DNA from: Micromussa lordhowensis | Lineage: Eukaryota; Cnidaria; Anthozoa; Scleractinia; Lobophylliidae | DNA length: 64,000 bases | Reading direction: 5' to 3' | Assembly: GCA_964020085.1 (NCBI GenBank) | Contig: OZ026601.1 | Location: forward strand, 460,001-524,000 | Shown: in pieces, positions 10,089 through 23,800 of the stretch | Position numbering within the stretch: the stretch's first letter is position 1 | Layout of the letters: each line of letters starts with the position of its first letter | Program-made: the position numbers and the translations under genes | The notes under the pieces: model-generated | What the model saw: the letters and a program-made list of their open reading frames with translations, nothing else | What the model was told of the DNA's origin: nothing | Databases searched by the model: none

Positions 10089-13000
10089 ATTCCGCCTTGT
10101 CCATCACAGCAGGGAATGTCACGATTTTCAGTTCTTTACCGTAGTCGCACACCACGGTCGTGTTATCACACACGTTCACGTAACGCACGAACACGGATGT
10201 GTCGTCATCTCCCAGAAGAACGGTTTTCACGCGTCTCCCGGTCAGAACGTCCCAAACTGAGATGTGTCCCTATGAAAAATTTGCTGAGTGAGATGAATAA
10301 TAAATGGCATAGATGCACACCATCGGGAAATTAGTGTTAAAAAAGCTTCTTTAAAGATTTCGTGTTTACTCCAACTACAATGTGACATATAACTATGTTT
10401 CTGCAATTCGACGTTGTTTATACTTGCACCAGGTTGTATGTTCTTTACAATACAAAGCGTAGCAAACAGAAGAGATCCCAGACTATTTCAAGGTATTTCC
10501 AACAGTAAAATGCCATTTCCGAATAATCTTGTGCCTCTGTTTCAAAACAAGTCCTCGTGCAAAATCTTCACATGAAAATGAGTTTGATTTGCATGAAAAA
10601 GAAACACATAATGGAATCCATATGAATGGTTTGGCTGCGACTCGTTTTGACACAGAGGCCAAAGGCAACTCGAAAAAGACCTATTAGATTTTTTTTTTTT
10701 ACTGGTGAAAGTAGACCGTGTACTCGTACCTCAACTGGAGCATCAAACGGTCAACCTGTAGTAAGTCTTGGTAGCGCAGAGCGGAAGGAGGAGATTGGAG
10801 GGGAGGGGACGGGAGAGCAGTGCAAAGGGGTGAAGAACGGAGGAGAGCTGGCCAAGCCAAGACTAACATCTAGTTTCCCCGCACAAATCTCAACACATTG
10901 TCAGCAAACAAGTGATGAGAATAACGGTAATCATCGACATGGCATATGGACTAGACGAACCGTGAAATTCTCAGAACTAACTTTACATAGACAGTATGGC
11001 AATCAGTAAGGATATCGCTACTTCGATATTGCGATGAGAGAATTATAAACCAACAAAACACAGACAGACCAACCTGACCACCAGTGATAAACAGAGTTCG
11101 TGATAGCATGGCTACGTTGGAACAGAGATCTGGAAACTGGAAAACAATTATCATTACAGTTCTGCCGACAAATGGACAAGTCATACAAGTAAGGTAAGAA
11201 TTCCATCACAATTCAACACCCACTTCGTGCTATCACATTTCTCGTGCCTACACTTAAACGGAATTTTTTCGACGTTCAAATCAAACTTCTTTAGTTCTTT
11301 TTTTTTTCAAGTAATTTGCGCCTGCCCAAGCCTCAAGAATTTGCTTCAAGTGTGAATACCCTTAATTATTATATGACTTGGGTTTGTAGCCGATCTAACG
11401 TGTGCTCTGATTGGCTAATACTAGGGCATTATTCTCCCGTAATGTCCACGGGCCGATTACGGGCCTGCAAAAGCCAAGCAAAAAGCCATATAATAAACAA
11501 CTTATTAACCTCGAACGTTCGGTCTTTACGGGAAAATCTCAAACCTCGGCCTTGCCAATATGGCAAGGTGTCGGTCCAAGATTTTCCCGTAAAGACCTCA
11601 CTCTCGGTTAATAAGTAGTTGTTATTGACCAGTTTCTCCCCTCCTCCTTTGCCTACCTGCTTCAGACGATGTAAACATTCGCCGCGTGCTCTGTCCCAGA
11701 TGCACAGCACACTCTCCAAACTCACACTGAGTAAGTGTTCAGCTGTGCACGTGACTGCTGTGACTGACTTCACGTGACCTCGCAGGTGCTGCAGACATTC
11801 GCCGCTGACCACATCCCAAACGCGCACGCCACCATTGGCAGCACCGCTGACCACTTGTCGGTTGTTGGTCTGCGATGAGAAATTTTAAGCTCTATAAGCA
11901 AGAAAAAATTATGGCCAAATATGTTGTCTTAATGTCCAGGCGTGCTGCCCACGTGCCTGCCCACGTGATAATCCATGAGGCCACTCTGGAAAAAGGTACT
12001 GGTAATATTTTATAGCTGAGAATACGAGGTCAGCGTACAGATGCCCCTTGAATAAAAGCAAAGTCTGACATGTTTCCCCTGCAGAATTGAACCCAACAGC
12101 AAGTTTGAACGTACATGTACAATCATGTAATTGGTTACCTCGACTCGTCCACGAAACGCAAGAAACAAATAAATTCAAATTTCATAAAATACTTTAGTTA
12201 GGGTCCGGGTCAAACGCCGACTGACTTGATGTGAGTCGTAAAACTAAAGATATTGTTACAGCTCAATCGCATTGCGTTATGTTCAACCTTGTACTTCCAT
12301 CTTACCTTGTCTACAGAAAGACAAGAAATGCTGTCTGCATGGCCGTGTAACGTGTAAACACAAACACACTCGTCTGTTCGAAACACCTAGAACAAGGAAA
12401 ACACGAGCAGAAAGAATTCAATAATTATGGCTAATCCTCGGTGTAAGAACCTGTGACACTCGCCAGTGACGTAAAACAAGGAAGACAACATAATAGACTC
12501 TAACCCTAACAATAGCTACAAAACAAAGAAAAACTTCACAAGTTTTTACACCGAGGCAAAACCATAATTATTATCACAAAGGTCTTGCACATTAGGCATT
12601 GAATATTAGACTAATGTTCACCTCTCAGATGATGAACTTTCCATCAAGTTTTAAAGTTTAAGTTATCAACACAATACAGGGACAATTAACCTTGAGTGTT
12701 CTGTCATGGCTTCCAGTAATGACCCTTCCTTCCATGACGCCCAAGGCACAGATGGGCTTGTGGTGAGCCCTCAGTTTGTGACCTATCCTACACAGCGGGG
12801 ACTCCTGTGAAGTGTATGCGTGTGAGCCGTTAACGCTGATTGGAGTAGCATCTTCAGCGTGCATTGCACCTGGGACGGTATTTGAGTGGATATTACTCTT
12901 CCGAGGAATCCTTGGCGAGGAACGTTTTATTGGAGAGCTTTCTAGTAAAGGCGTATTTAAACTAGGTCTGCAGGGAACCCCAAGGCTAAGGAACTCTAAA

Positions 13001-14879
13001 GATCCATCCAAGCGAGCCACGACGATTTGAGGACTAATGGAGAGAAACAAAAGCAAAGTAATTGGTTGGTTCACTCGTTCGTTCGCTTGCTGGTTCTTTC
13101 GTTCGTTCGTTCGTTCGGTAGGCCGGTCGGTCGGTCGGCCGTTTCTTTGTTCGTGCGTTGACTTTTTGTTTAACGATGTATTTTTGGAAATAAATAACAG
13201 AATAAGGTAGGTAAATTTGTTCCGTCCTTACCTCCCCGGTAAAAAGCTGAGTTTCGTCACGCCAATGTTGCCATCACGTGACACGTAGACTTGTGCACCA
13301 GACAACACACTCCAAATCTGACAAAACACACATGTACAAGTAATATAAAGAGGAACTGTAGCAAAAATTATCACTCAGCTTGCGTTGTCAACAATTCAAA
13401 GTTCTACAAGTGATTTTCAGTGCTTCATTTTTTGTATTATGTACAGACAGACATAATCCGTCATACATCGGCATAAAGACATGAAAAAATCATGTCGTTA
13501 TACTTATGCTGTTATGTTGCTATTATGCCATTACATGAGGACGTTCACACTGCAAATATAACGACATAACGTCCTTCTCATGTCGTTATGTCGCTAGTGT
13601 GGGCTAGGCTTTACAACACATCAATCACACAATACCTCGATAGCGCCGTCACTACAGCCAGTCACCAACAAATCACCTTTACAATCAACACACCACACCG
13701 AGGCTCCAGTAGCTCGGTTGTTATGGAAACTTTCAGTCTGGGCGTACGTCTGCTCATCACATGACCCCTCTGAGCTCGACAGGCATCCTGTGTCTTCTTC
13801 ATCGCTGCTTGACCACGAGCTGGTAAAGGATCCTCTGGAACTCACTCTTGGCGACCACGTGGGTATGTCCATTCCATTGGTGTACTTACTGAAGTCATAA
13901 CCTGTGGACTTTGGACTCCCGCCAGATACGAATGACTCATCTAACGAACACCTGTTATTCACAACACCGATTTCCGCAGGGTTTGATTCAGATTTTGGTG
14001 AAAGGAGTATTCCATTGCTCACTTCTGTGCCGTTCTCATCAGTGCTGAGGCGTTGAGGCGGCGTGCAATCCGAGTCTGACACGTGTCCGGGGATGACTTG
14101 CGCAATAGTGCTAGGAAGGTTCTCTAAGAACCTCTGAGTTGTGTAGCCGCTGTCCGCACCCACGCTGCGCCTGTGTATCACCTTCTTTTGTTTTGTCTTT
14201 CGCTTGAACGGCAGGTCTGAATGAACAGGGCTGTAGAACAATGATGTAAGTTTGTGACTCATATGTCCTTCAAAAAAGAGAAAAGAGACAAAAAAGCAAC
14301 AAAGAAAAAACCCCAACAATTTAAAGAAAAGACAACAGAAAGGAAGAAATAGGTTATACCAGCTTTCTTTCGGTTTGCTTTTGCTATAAAAATAAATATG
14401 ACAATTTTATTTCGAGAGGAACACAAGAAAAACAAACAAACACAGAAAGAGAGAAAAGGAAATAGGAAAAGAAAAGAAAGTAATGCGGCAAGCAAACTAA
14501 CCTTTTCCTGTTAATTACTCTCAAACAATCTCCCGTGGCAATGTCCCAAACGCAAATTTGTCCGCTTAAACAGACGCTGATGATGAACGATACAGTACAC
14601 TTCATATGCTCCACGTTCTACAAAGAATGATAACAACCAAAGCAAAATGAATGCTACAAACAAGGGAGACCTAAATATAACCAGCCAAGTAAGCTAAGAA
14701 TATCAGAAAAGCTCTCGATAAACGACAGGCAAATATCAGGATTTGAGGAAGACTAAGCGAGGACACAAGTTTGAAAATCTTGTCCTGCCATTACAACAAC
14801 TAAAGAATATCTTTTCTATTGGCGAAAGAGTGAATTTTCCAATTTAAGCAACTGGAAAGAAGAAGCCTGAAAAAAATCA

Positions 14880-14913
<34 letters not shown>

Positions 14914-17854
14914 GATACCGGTGCGATGCTCTACCAACTGAGCTATGAAGCCACACATTGGGAGCGAGGTCAATTTGTTGAGTTCATATCTTCCCGTAAG
15001 GAGTGAAATGATGTAGTATATATGAAATAATTCATATATTTGAACTGCGGTCATAGATGAAAGTGAAGAATGATCCTCGCAGTGAATTTTCCAATTTAAG
15101 CAACTGGAAAGAAGAAGCCTGAAAAAAATCAGGGCTTCAACGGGATTCGATTCGTTGAAGCCCTGATTTTTTTCAGGCTTCATCTATGACCGATCTATGA
15201 TCTTTCATCTATGACCGCAGTTCAAATATATGAATTATTTCATATATACTACAACTTTAAGAATATCTTTTCTATTGGCGAAAGATTTAGTTGTCCAGTT
15301 TTTTAAGTTAGAAATTGAATCAGGGTTCACTGTTGAGAATAAAACACTGCAGAATTAAATTTGGTTGACTTAAGCAAGCAACATGCCATTGAAAAGCGCA
15401 TTTTTTTCTGCAAGTCAGACAAACCTGAGTGTGCCCTCTCAGGCTGATGGGAACGCTCTCCACCAGAGTATCGCATCGATGTCCTTTTCCTTTCCTGCCA
15501 CGTCCTAACCTGGGCTTCACTTGCAGATCATTCAGAAATTTACAGACAAAGAAGAGAACGATCATGACCACTACACCGAGTACCACACAGGACAAGGCGT
15601 TGTGATAATACTTGGGATCTCGGCCCGAGCCCGTCTCCTGTCCATCCCCCAGAGGATGGTCAATTTTTACCGTCCCCTCTACTGAAGGGAAGTCCTGGTT
15701 ACTCGCCAATAGTTGGTCGCCATCTTGAGGCATATCAGGAACGAAAATGTCTGTATCGATGTTGATGCCCAGATGAACGGGCGGTAAAACTGTTACGTAC
15801 CTTTGAACGATACAACAAACGTGTTATCACATACAGTGGAACCCCCGCCTTACGATCACCTAGTTATTACAGCCACTTTTCTAACGCATGCATTTTTTTT
15901 ATAGGAAAACCCCGTCAACATAGCCACGCCGTTGATACGGCCAACGGTCCCCCTATGTTTATCATGATAATCCCCTATATTTATCATGACAATTATCACT
16001 TGTAAATAATTACGTACATAATTACAGTGGAATCCCGATTTCTCTAACCTCCAGGGCAAACGCAAATTGGTTCGAGAAATCGGAGAGTTCGAGAAATCGG
16101 GGGTAAGATTACAGTGCTTGACTGAGGAGAGGGAACGACATTTGGTTCGAGTTATCGGGAGGTTCGAAAAAATGAGGGTTCGAGAAATCGGGATTCCACT
16201 GTATATATAATTGTAACAATAGACCAACTTCGACATATTAAAATTAAAAACACAATAGACTCCAGTGCGAGGCTCTGGGGAATAAACCCCACAAACTCTG
16301 CAGTTATTCCCCAGAGCCTCGTACTGAGGCCTTAGGGCCTATCGTTTTAGGCTGAATTTTAATATATCGAAATTGGTCTATAAGATCACTATTGAATAGG
16401 GAATGCATTCTGGGATTAAAGTAGCTGCTGACCGACGTAATCAGTATTTATATGATTATCTTGAACGATGTAATTGAAATTAGAAGCAGTATTTACCTTC
16501 CGAGAAGGCTGATATTGTAGTAATTTAACAGCTGGGGCCAGTGCCGTTGATAAAGACCTTTCCACAACTCAACAGACGGTGGTTTAATGGAAAACTCTGT
16601 TCTCCCCTTTCCTGTAGATTCTCTTGTACTTTTCCATCCTGACTGATTGCTACTCTCTTCTTCTCCCTGGGTAAATTTGATTTTACTGTCTTCAAACTTT
16701 GAGCTGGAATTTGCCATGTTTGCATTTTCAGCTGCTTTGTCTGAGTTCTGCTGACCTGGGGATGTGTCCAGAGACTCTGAGCCCGGATAGCTCAAGATGT
16801 AGATAAAATAGATAAAGACACAGACCTGGTGGTCAAAACAGAGGAAAAAAATATTAGTTTACACAGTACTCTTTATCATCACTCACTGCATCAGCACCAA
16901 CTCTTAGTATCTGGCATATGAGTCAGAACAAAAGGCCTCCGAATTCTACCCCGGTTTAGAAAATGTCTGAAACTGAATCTGAAATTCAATACTGATACAG
17001 GGCGCCAATAGCACAATTTTTTAGAATTGCCCTCACGGCAAACTACTAGCTCGAAATCGATCTTACAAGCTCCCAAGAGTTCGTCTTTTACAGTACTTCA
17101 GTAACTTGAATTTTCTGAAAATCTCCCCAATTGATGGATAGAACTTACTGCATGTAGCCCGACTGCAAAATCCACTAGCCGCCCTCATGCGATCGGACAC
17201 GACATTTTGTTCATGCTGATGATGTATAGAGAAGTACAGCAACTCTGACTGATTGCTGCTACATGTATGTGTTCAATTGCCGCAGTGAAATAACCATTAA
17301 TCAAAGGCACTACATGGATATAGCTACATGTACATGTACCTCAACACACACAACTCAGACTACGATAAGTGCTAGTGAAAAAGCTGAGTTCCAAGCAAGA
17401 AAAAAAAAAAAATCATAACACCCGACACGCACACAGTTAAAAAATTTTTTCCCTACCATGAGAGCTTTTTGTACTATTCTTGTTCTTGCCCAAAAGTAAG
17501 CAAAGTTAAGCCTCTTGGGTAGTTTCTTGGAAAGAACTGGGCACTCCTTTGCGGGAGTACTCTGGGTATTCAGTTTAAACGGTGGGAGAGGTGGCAGCAG
17601 GCCAAAGAACCGCACTGGCTCTTGGGAGTGAGGGGGACTGGGCACAGGTGATGGTGGCCTTTGAGTTGATGGTGGTGAAGTTCCTAGTTTGGAAATAAAA
17701 AGCACAAGACGAATAAACTGTCTGAACTGAAAACAAAACGAAGTTCAGGATTATTTTTACTAATTAATAGATCATCAAGTTTAAACAAAGGAAATCAGGA
17801 CAGTGACGGTGTTTGGATGTCTGATCTTCATTCATCATTATCATCATCACCATC

Positions 17855-17886
<32 letters not shown>

Positions 17887-20800
17887 CAGTCTGTAGGCGC
17901 ATAAGGCCATCTTCATTAGCATAGGTTTTAACAATTTTATTTCCCTGCTGTCTCCTTAGAATAGTTTCAATTAAGACATTTGTTAAAAAATACTTCACTG
18001 TACGTTGTATTTTCAACTCTCTTCTCAGCGTTTGGAAGTGTGGTCAAACATGGTCTTTCGTGTTTAATATATATCTTAAAAAACACACAAGTACCTACCG
18101 TAAAATTAATGCAAGATGGTGTTTAGGGAGGTCGAGTCAAGAGTACACAACAATGGCAAAACATTGACAGGACACACTGGCAGATCCTTTTCAATAGTAC
18201 TATTTATTACCTTTCTGTGAACCATCTGATCGACTCCTTTCTCTGACTTGAATGGGTTGCCTTTGAAGATCTGAGAGCTGAAAAAAATTAATGTGTCATT
18301 CACTTCATTTTACATTGAACTTTGCCGAGGCAGCATAGCTGAGTCGTTAGGACGCCAAATTTAAAATCCAGAGGTCAGTGGTTCACGTTCTGCACTGCCC
18401 ACTATGCTGGAGTTGTTTTTCGGTAGATCCTAGTTCATCTCCACGGTCATACTTTAAATACTTAACAAATAAAGAAGCCTTAGCCGTGTATTACACTGTG
18501 ATAACACACGACGGGCATCTGAGAACATGAGGGAAATGTAGAAAACACAAGCCGCAGGTGAGTGTTTTCTACATTTCTCGAGTGTTCTCAAATGTCCAAT
18601 AAAACACGCTTTTTCTATGTTTATACTCTGATAAAACATGGGTTTTTGACCAATCGGAGCGCGAGCAGGGTCCTATCTATGTTATAAATGTAGCTAACTG
18701 GTCTGCCTCCAGCTAGTTGGGATTATTTGAACCTAATATGTTTTTTCTTTCAGTTTAAGTGGCATGCCTGTGAACAAGCTATGTGTAGCTACATGTAAGA
18801 ACACTGACCACTAGAAACATTCAACTTTGAACAACATTCTCACTTCTAAGAACATGTACTCCAGTGATCATTGATGATTTCCATTTTCCCAAAAGAAGTC
18901 AAGCTACATGTACCAATTTTCGGAGCTCTAAATGTCAGCCCCCCATTGAAAAAAAAAACATGTTCAGTGTAGTTTTGTTTCAAGACTTCTTGAATGCTAC
19001 TTTACTAAATTAATTTTGCAACCTGTTTTTGTCTAAGATCCTTCTCTAGTATCAAACAGAGTTCTGCAGTTTCCAATACATAGGAACACTGATGGCCGTA
19101 GCCCAAAAAATTATGACTGAGGCAATGTCCATGGTTAAATTCTCTTCCTTGGTATTAACCAGTATTTCACTTTCCCCCTTCAACAAAAACAACAACAAAG
19201 AAAAAAATGACAGAGGTTTGGTTTGCCTCGTACTAGTTACGGCCCTGACGCTACATGTACATATGCAAAGCCTGGGCTACTTCAGCTTCATTGCAATGTA
19301 CATGTAGGCCGATCAAGTTAGACTTATTCACTCTATGGCATTATTAGTCCATTTAAGAGTATTTACAGTAACATAAACAACAAAATCATTAGGTACCTCC
19401 ATTCTCCTTATGTCAATAGAAAGAACTGTGACAAACAGTACCATCTGAAGAAAGAAGTCCGAGAGCAGACAAACCAAGGCAAAGACACAAAACTCCTGAA
19501 AAAAAAAGCACACAAGTTTTTTAAATGTGCTAGTTTCAGATGATTTTTTTTTTCAATCTCCTTCCATGTCTCCTTGTTTAAGAAACTGTTACTGTGTGAC
19601 GAAAAGGAAATTTTGAGAAAGGAATCAAGGGAAAAGGACAATAAATAAATGGGGAACAAGTAATTGGATAGGACAGGGGAACAGAGAAAGGGGGACAGGG
19701 AAAGGGAGAACAGGGAAAGGAGGAACAGGAAAAAAGGAAAGTAGGAAAAGAGGAATTGAGAGGTAAAGGGGAAGGAAGTAAAGGGAATGGGAAATGAGAA
19801 AAAGGTGAGAAGGGAAACAAGGTATAGGGAAAAGAAAAAAAGATGAGAGGAAAGAGGTAACGAGCTTTGAATAGAATAAACAGCAAAGATCAAATTAGAC
19901 AATGTTCATACCTGTATAGCAGGTACAAAGGTGATGTAGCCACAAACCAAAACAGCCACTTCTGTACACAGATATTTGATGATATACCAGCCTTCCTTGC
20001 TTAATCCTAAAATATCATTAATCATTAATGCCATCAGTGACCACAGTCAATGAAAAATAAAGTTGAATATAAGTGGAAATACTGTAGTAAGGAAGACATA
20101 GTTCTCCATACTCTGTCTGTGTTTTTTGTCTGCAGTCAGTCTTGTAGGAGGCTGGGTTAGTGTGTTGGTCAGCCAAAAAGATTGTTACTCAGTTGGTTAG
20201 TTGGTCAGGGGGGGTTATGCTATCATGCAAGAGATATGTAAGCTACAACCCAGTTAATTCAAGCATAAATTTATTATTAACTATGCCACATTTTGCTTGA
20301 GATGAAATACCTTGTGCAACTCTTATCTTGACCTCAAGATCCACTGGTGTTGATACCACTGACTTTGTTATCACAAGGATGTTTTCAACACCGACCACAA
20401 TAACGAGATAAGGAAATATTTCACTGGAAATGCAAGAGATGAAAAATGTCATCTGATGTTTATTTGTCATGGGGTTATTCAACTGAAAATTCACAATATT
20501 GCTGCAGGGTTATTTCTAAATGCATGTACTGTACATAGACAAAGAACTTTTGAGTCTTTTAAATGACTTATAGGTAGTTAACTCTACTACAAACTAGACA
20601 AACTAAATGGTTAGAGTTACAGTAAGAAACTATAAACACTTGACATTTTTTTGTGCTTTCTTGGTCACCAGACTAAAGGTTCTCTAATTATAATTATGAT
20701 GTAGAAGGTAAGGATGAAGAATTAAGTGTTCACAGATTGAGAGTCCTCATTGTAATGAAATTTCATTGCCATTCAGTTACATTTGTATGGATTACTGTTT

Positions 20801-23800
20801 TCTCAACTGTTATTCAGCCCAATGCTTCACATTTGGCCATAAAAAAGGAGAAAAAACTTAGTCCATATGTTATGTCTGGTATGTGCCTCACACAAGGTTT
20901 AATACTGAGGTGTATTGGGATTGTTGGAATCAGGGATATCTGACCTGCTATCCAGAGTAGTGACCAGACCAAAGAATGAGCATAATCCTGCAGCCATGAC
21001 CAGAGATGCGATCACTGAGATGACAGCACTAAATGCTAATCCCCACTTGCTCTTTACCATCTCTATCTTACCTGCAATGACAGACATTCCTCTTACTTAA
21101 CCCATTGACTCCTAGAGCTTTTTGACAAAAAACACATTTTTGTGGACATTTTGGAGATTTTCAGCATGGATATGAGCCAAAATAGCTCCAGTCTACTCAA
21201 AAAGGCATTTGTAACATGATAGCATGCCTTTCTTTCCACTTGCACTGCGTTTTATGACATTCTTGCTTGGGTATGTGCAGAAATCAAATTTTACGTTTTT
21301 AGGCTTTTTAAGAAATAAGTAATCTGTTTTTTGCCTTTCCATTTTCCTTTTCTTATCTTTTTGTAGCAGTGATTGACCTTCTACTGGGCTTGCTTCCAGT
21401 TCAAAGATGTCTGAGAAAGTATCATCAAGACAGGCAATTTTTACCATGGAGTGGCTAAGTGTGGTCGCAGGAAATTCTGCTCTGAGTTTTTACATGTAAC
21501 TCAAATATCTCAGCATTTTCGCACATACAGTATCTCAGGCTCCAGTGAGCCAATCACTCTGATCTGGGTATCAGTGGAAAAATCTTTTAATCCTGCAGAA
21601 CTTGATATAGATGATGCCAATTTTGGTCAAAGGTGATGATGTCAGAAGTGGAACAAAGGCCAACGCTCATCATGACTGGTTACGGCCGGCACAGGAGTCG
21701 ATGGGTTAAAGCTCTCAAGAAAAGGCAAACACCTTGCACATGTCATCTGATATTTTGGTAGGGTGAGGGAGACCTGTCTTGTATTAGAACCACATCCACA
21801 TCAAAAAGACGAACAAAATGATGACTAGATTTCAGCTTACCAACAGAAAATGCCAAGTATAGAAACACAATAAAGTACGTAACACAGAGTGGAGCAAGTT
21901 CAATCAACTCTTTATGTTCACCCTGCCAAGTAAAGGATAAAGAACAAAATACTATTTCAAACAAGAGATTTCAACAGCAATTTTTAGAAACAAAAGCTAA
22001 AGAACAGACCACTTGCTATAAAAATAATTACTCTATTGTAAATATCAGAGAATGATCCCATTCTCTGATTTAGTCAGTCAGATAGAAGAGTACTGGTAAT
22101 GAGTTATTTTATCAAAGAAATAATGATGAAGAATTTATCCAGCATCTATACCTTGTAATAGATATGTACGACATTATCCTTGTTAATGCCATCATCCTTT
22201 TCGGTTGGGGAGGCCAGAGGAAATTCTTTCTTTAACTGCTTGCTTAGTTCATCTACGTACCTGAGGAACAGGAATCAAGTAACAATGCTCAGATCAAAGA
22301 CAGCATCTCAGGGCTCTGCCTCAATTTTGGAAATAAAGGAGCCGATAACAGAGATTATGAAGACTGACACTGGATGGGCACTTGCTACTCCATCGAAGTT
22401 GCAAGATAGGCCTATCTTGCCAGCACAGGATTGCATTATGTCACATCATGCAAGCAAAATGGTGATCTCTATGCAGTATACTAACACATCAAATCAAATC
22501 ATGGGCAAATCATGTTTGAAGGAAAAGGTTTGATTTCGGCAGTATCTCAACCACTTTTGCCCCTGATTGATGCTTGTTTGGCCAACAGAACTGGTTCATT
22601 CCTGTGTTGCATGATTTAATGGACCTAAACTGTCTCTCAGTCTCTCTCCAAAAATCCATGTATGCAAAAAAAGGAACAAGCCCATAATTATCCAACCATA
22701 GTGACCTCATACCTGGTCAATAACCCACTTATCTTAATGGCATATATTTGTCCTTGCGTCTCATCTTTTGTCTCGGGACATGCCAGCCGCGTGGCCTGAA
22801 TTCTGATTTTCAGTTCATGTGAAGTTCGCATGCGCATGCAGAACACAACTTTCAAATTTCAAATTAAATACCAAGAAGCGTGGCTCAATTCATAACAAAC
22901 ATTCCACTGATGAAGGGCTCAGTCCCAAAATTTCTGAACATTTTTTTATACTTTGGCACTTTCAGCAACATTCTTAACTTTTATTTTTCCTTGACGTAAC
23001 AAGTGCCACGCAGCATACAAAGTTTTTAACTTCTTTCACTATACATGTATTTGTCCTTGGCCAGGCCCTGTGAGCTGCAGATTTGGATTTTAGAAATGTG
23101 TACATTAAGTTTACCTTGAGTCATGTGATGACAGCACAAGTGTCATTCCATACTGTATGACATGATGCGGTCCCTCTGGGATACCAGGATAGATTCCAGT
23201 CTGTTTGAGTGGCAAGCCAAGTATGAATTCTGTGGACAGCATTGATAGCCCTAAAAAGGAAGCAAAAAATTGTGAAAATCTTTCTGTTTTTCCAGGTATA
23301 CCTAAGACTTGCAAATCATAACAATTAAAACAAGGTGAACTGGCACATGCTTTGTGAAGTTTGCCAGCATCGTGCATTGCAATGACATTAGACATGAATT
23401 AACGTTTAACAGAGCTACATTATGTATTAACAATGGAGCACAAACCAATGTTAAAAGCAGTCCCGCGTCGATCAAGATACAAATCATCCAGAACAGAGGC
23501 ATCTTGTTCAAACCTACAACCGTGAATAAATTACCAGTTAACAACACATGAAGTAAAATCGTTATACCCACTTTCAAATGGCCACTGTCTTTTCAGAGGT
23601 ATCTATATTTGGCTTCCTAAGGACCTGATCATTTCTACAATAATTATTATAATTAAAAAAAATTAAGCCTTTAATATAACTACACTGTACCTAATAGTCA
23701 GATTTTGTAGGTTACATCGTATAATAGGTTATCAGAGTCAAAAACAAAAACAAAATGTCGAATGCAAATGCAAATGCAAATACAAATGCAAAAAGTGAGG

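Larger units (their letters stand above)
10087..14617 (-). other. SCAP: SCAP exons 17-24: WD-repeat SREBP-binding domain
   Basis: Residues 826-1384. WD units are visible as [61 protein letters not shown] and [14 protein letters not shown]. The largest exon (13636-14230) holds a Ser-rich insert containing TGYDFS, which recalls the SPGYDFS of vertebrate SCAP. The last exon ends FPAVMDKAE followed by TAA at 10087-10089. Confidence 0.9.
15425..18277 (-). other. SCAP: SCAP exons 13-16: linker, luminal loop 7 and last membrane segment
   Basis: Residues 493-825. The [13 protein letters not shown] block matches the vertebrate region before helix 7. Next come a hydrophobic helix ([12 protein letters not shown]), a Ser/Asn-rich luminal loop, the conserved [19 protein letters not shown], then a strong membrane segment ([19 protein letters not shown]) and a basic cytosolic stretch leading to LRGHTQ, where the WD region begins. 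Confidence 0.88.
18211..19495 (-). other. SCAP: MELSDL COPII signal of SCAP, split by an intron
   Basis: The vertebrate Sec23/24-binding signal MELADL follows the sterol-sensing domain. Here exon 12 ends in RRME (19397-19399 encodes the E) and exon 13 starts with LSDL (from 18277), giving MELSDL at residues 491-496. One conservative Ala-to-Ser change separates it from the vertebrate signal. The intron between M-E and L-S-D-L is about 1.1 kb. Confidence 0.88.

Noticed and set aside
19408..19902. 164-codon Phe/Ser/Leu-rich open frame
   Set aside because: It is the translation of a polypurine/polypyrimidine intron tract; only its end overlaps the real SCAP exon 12, in another frame.
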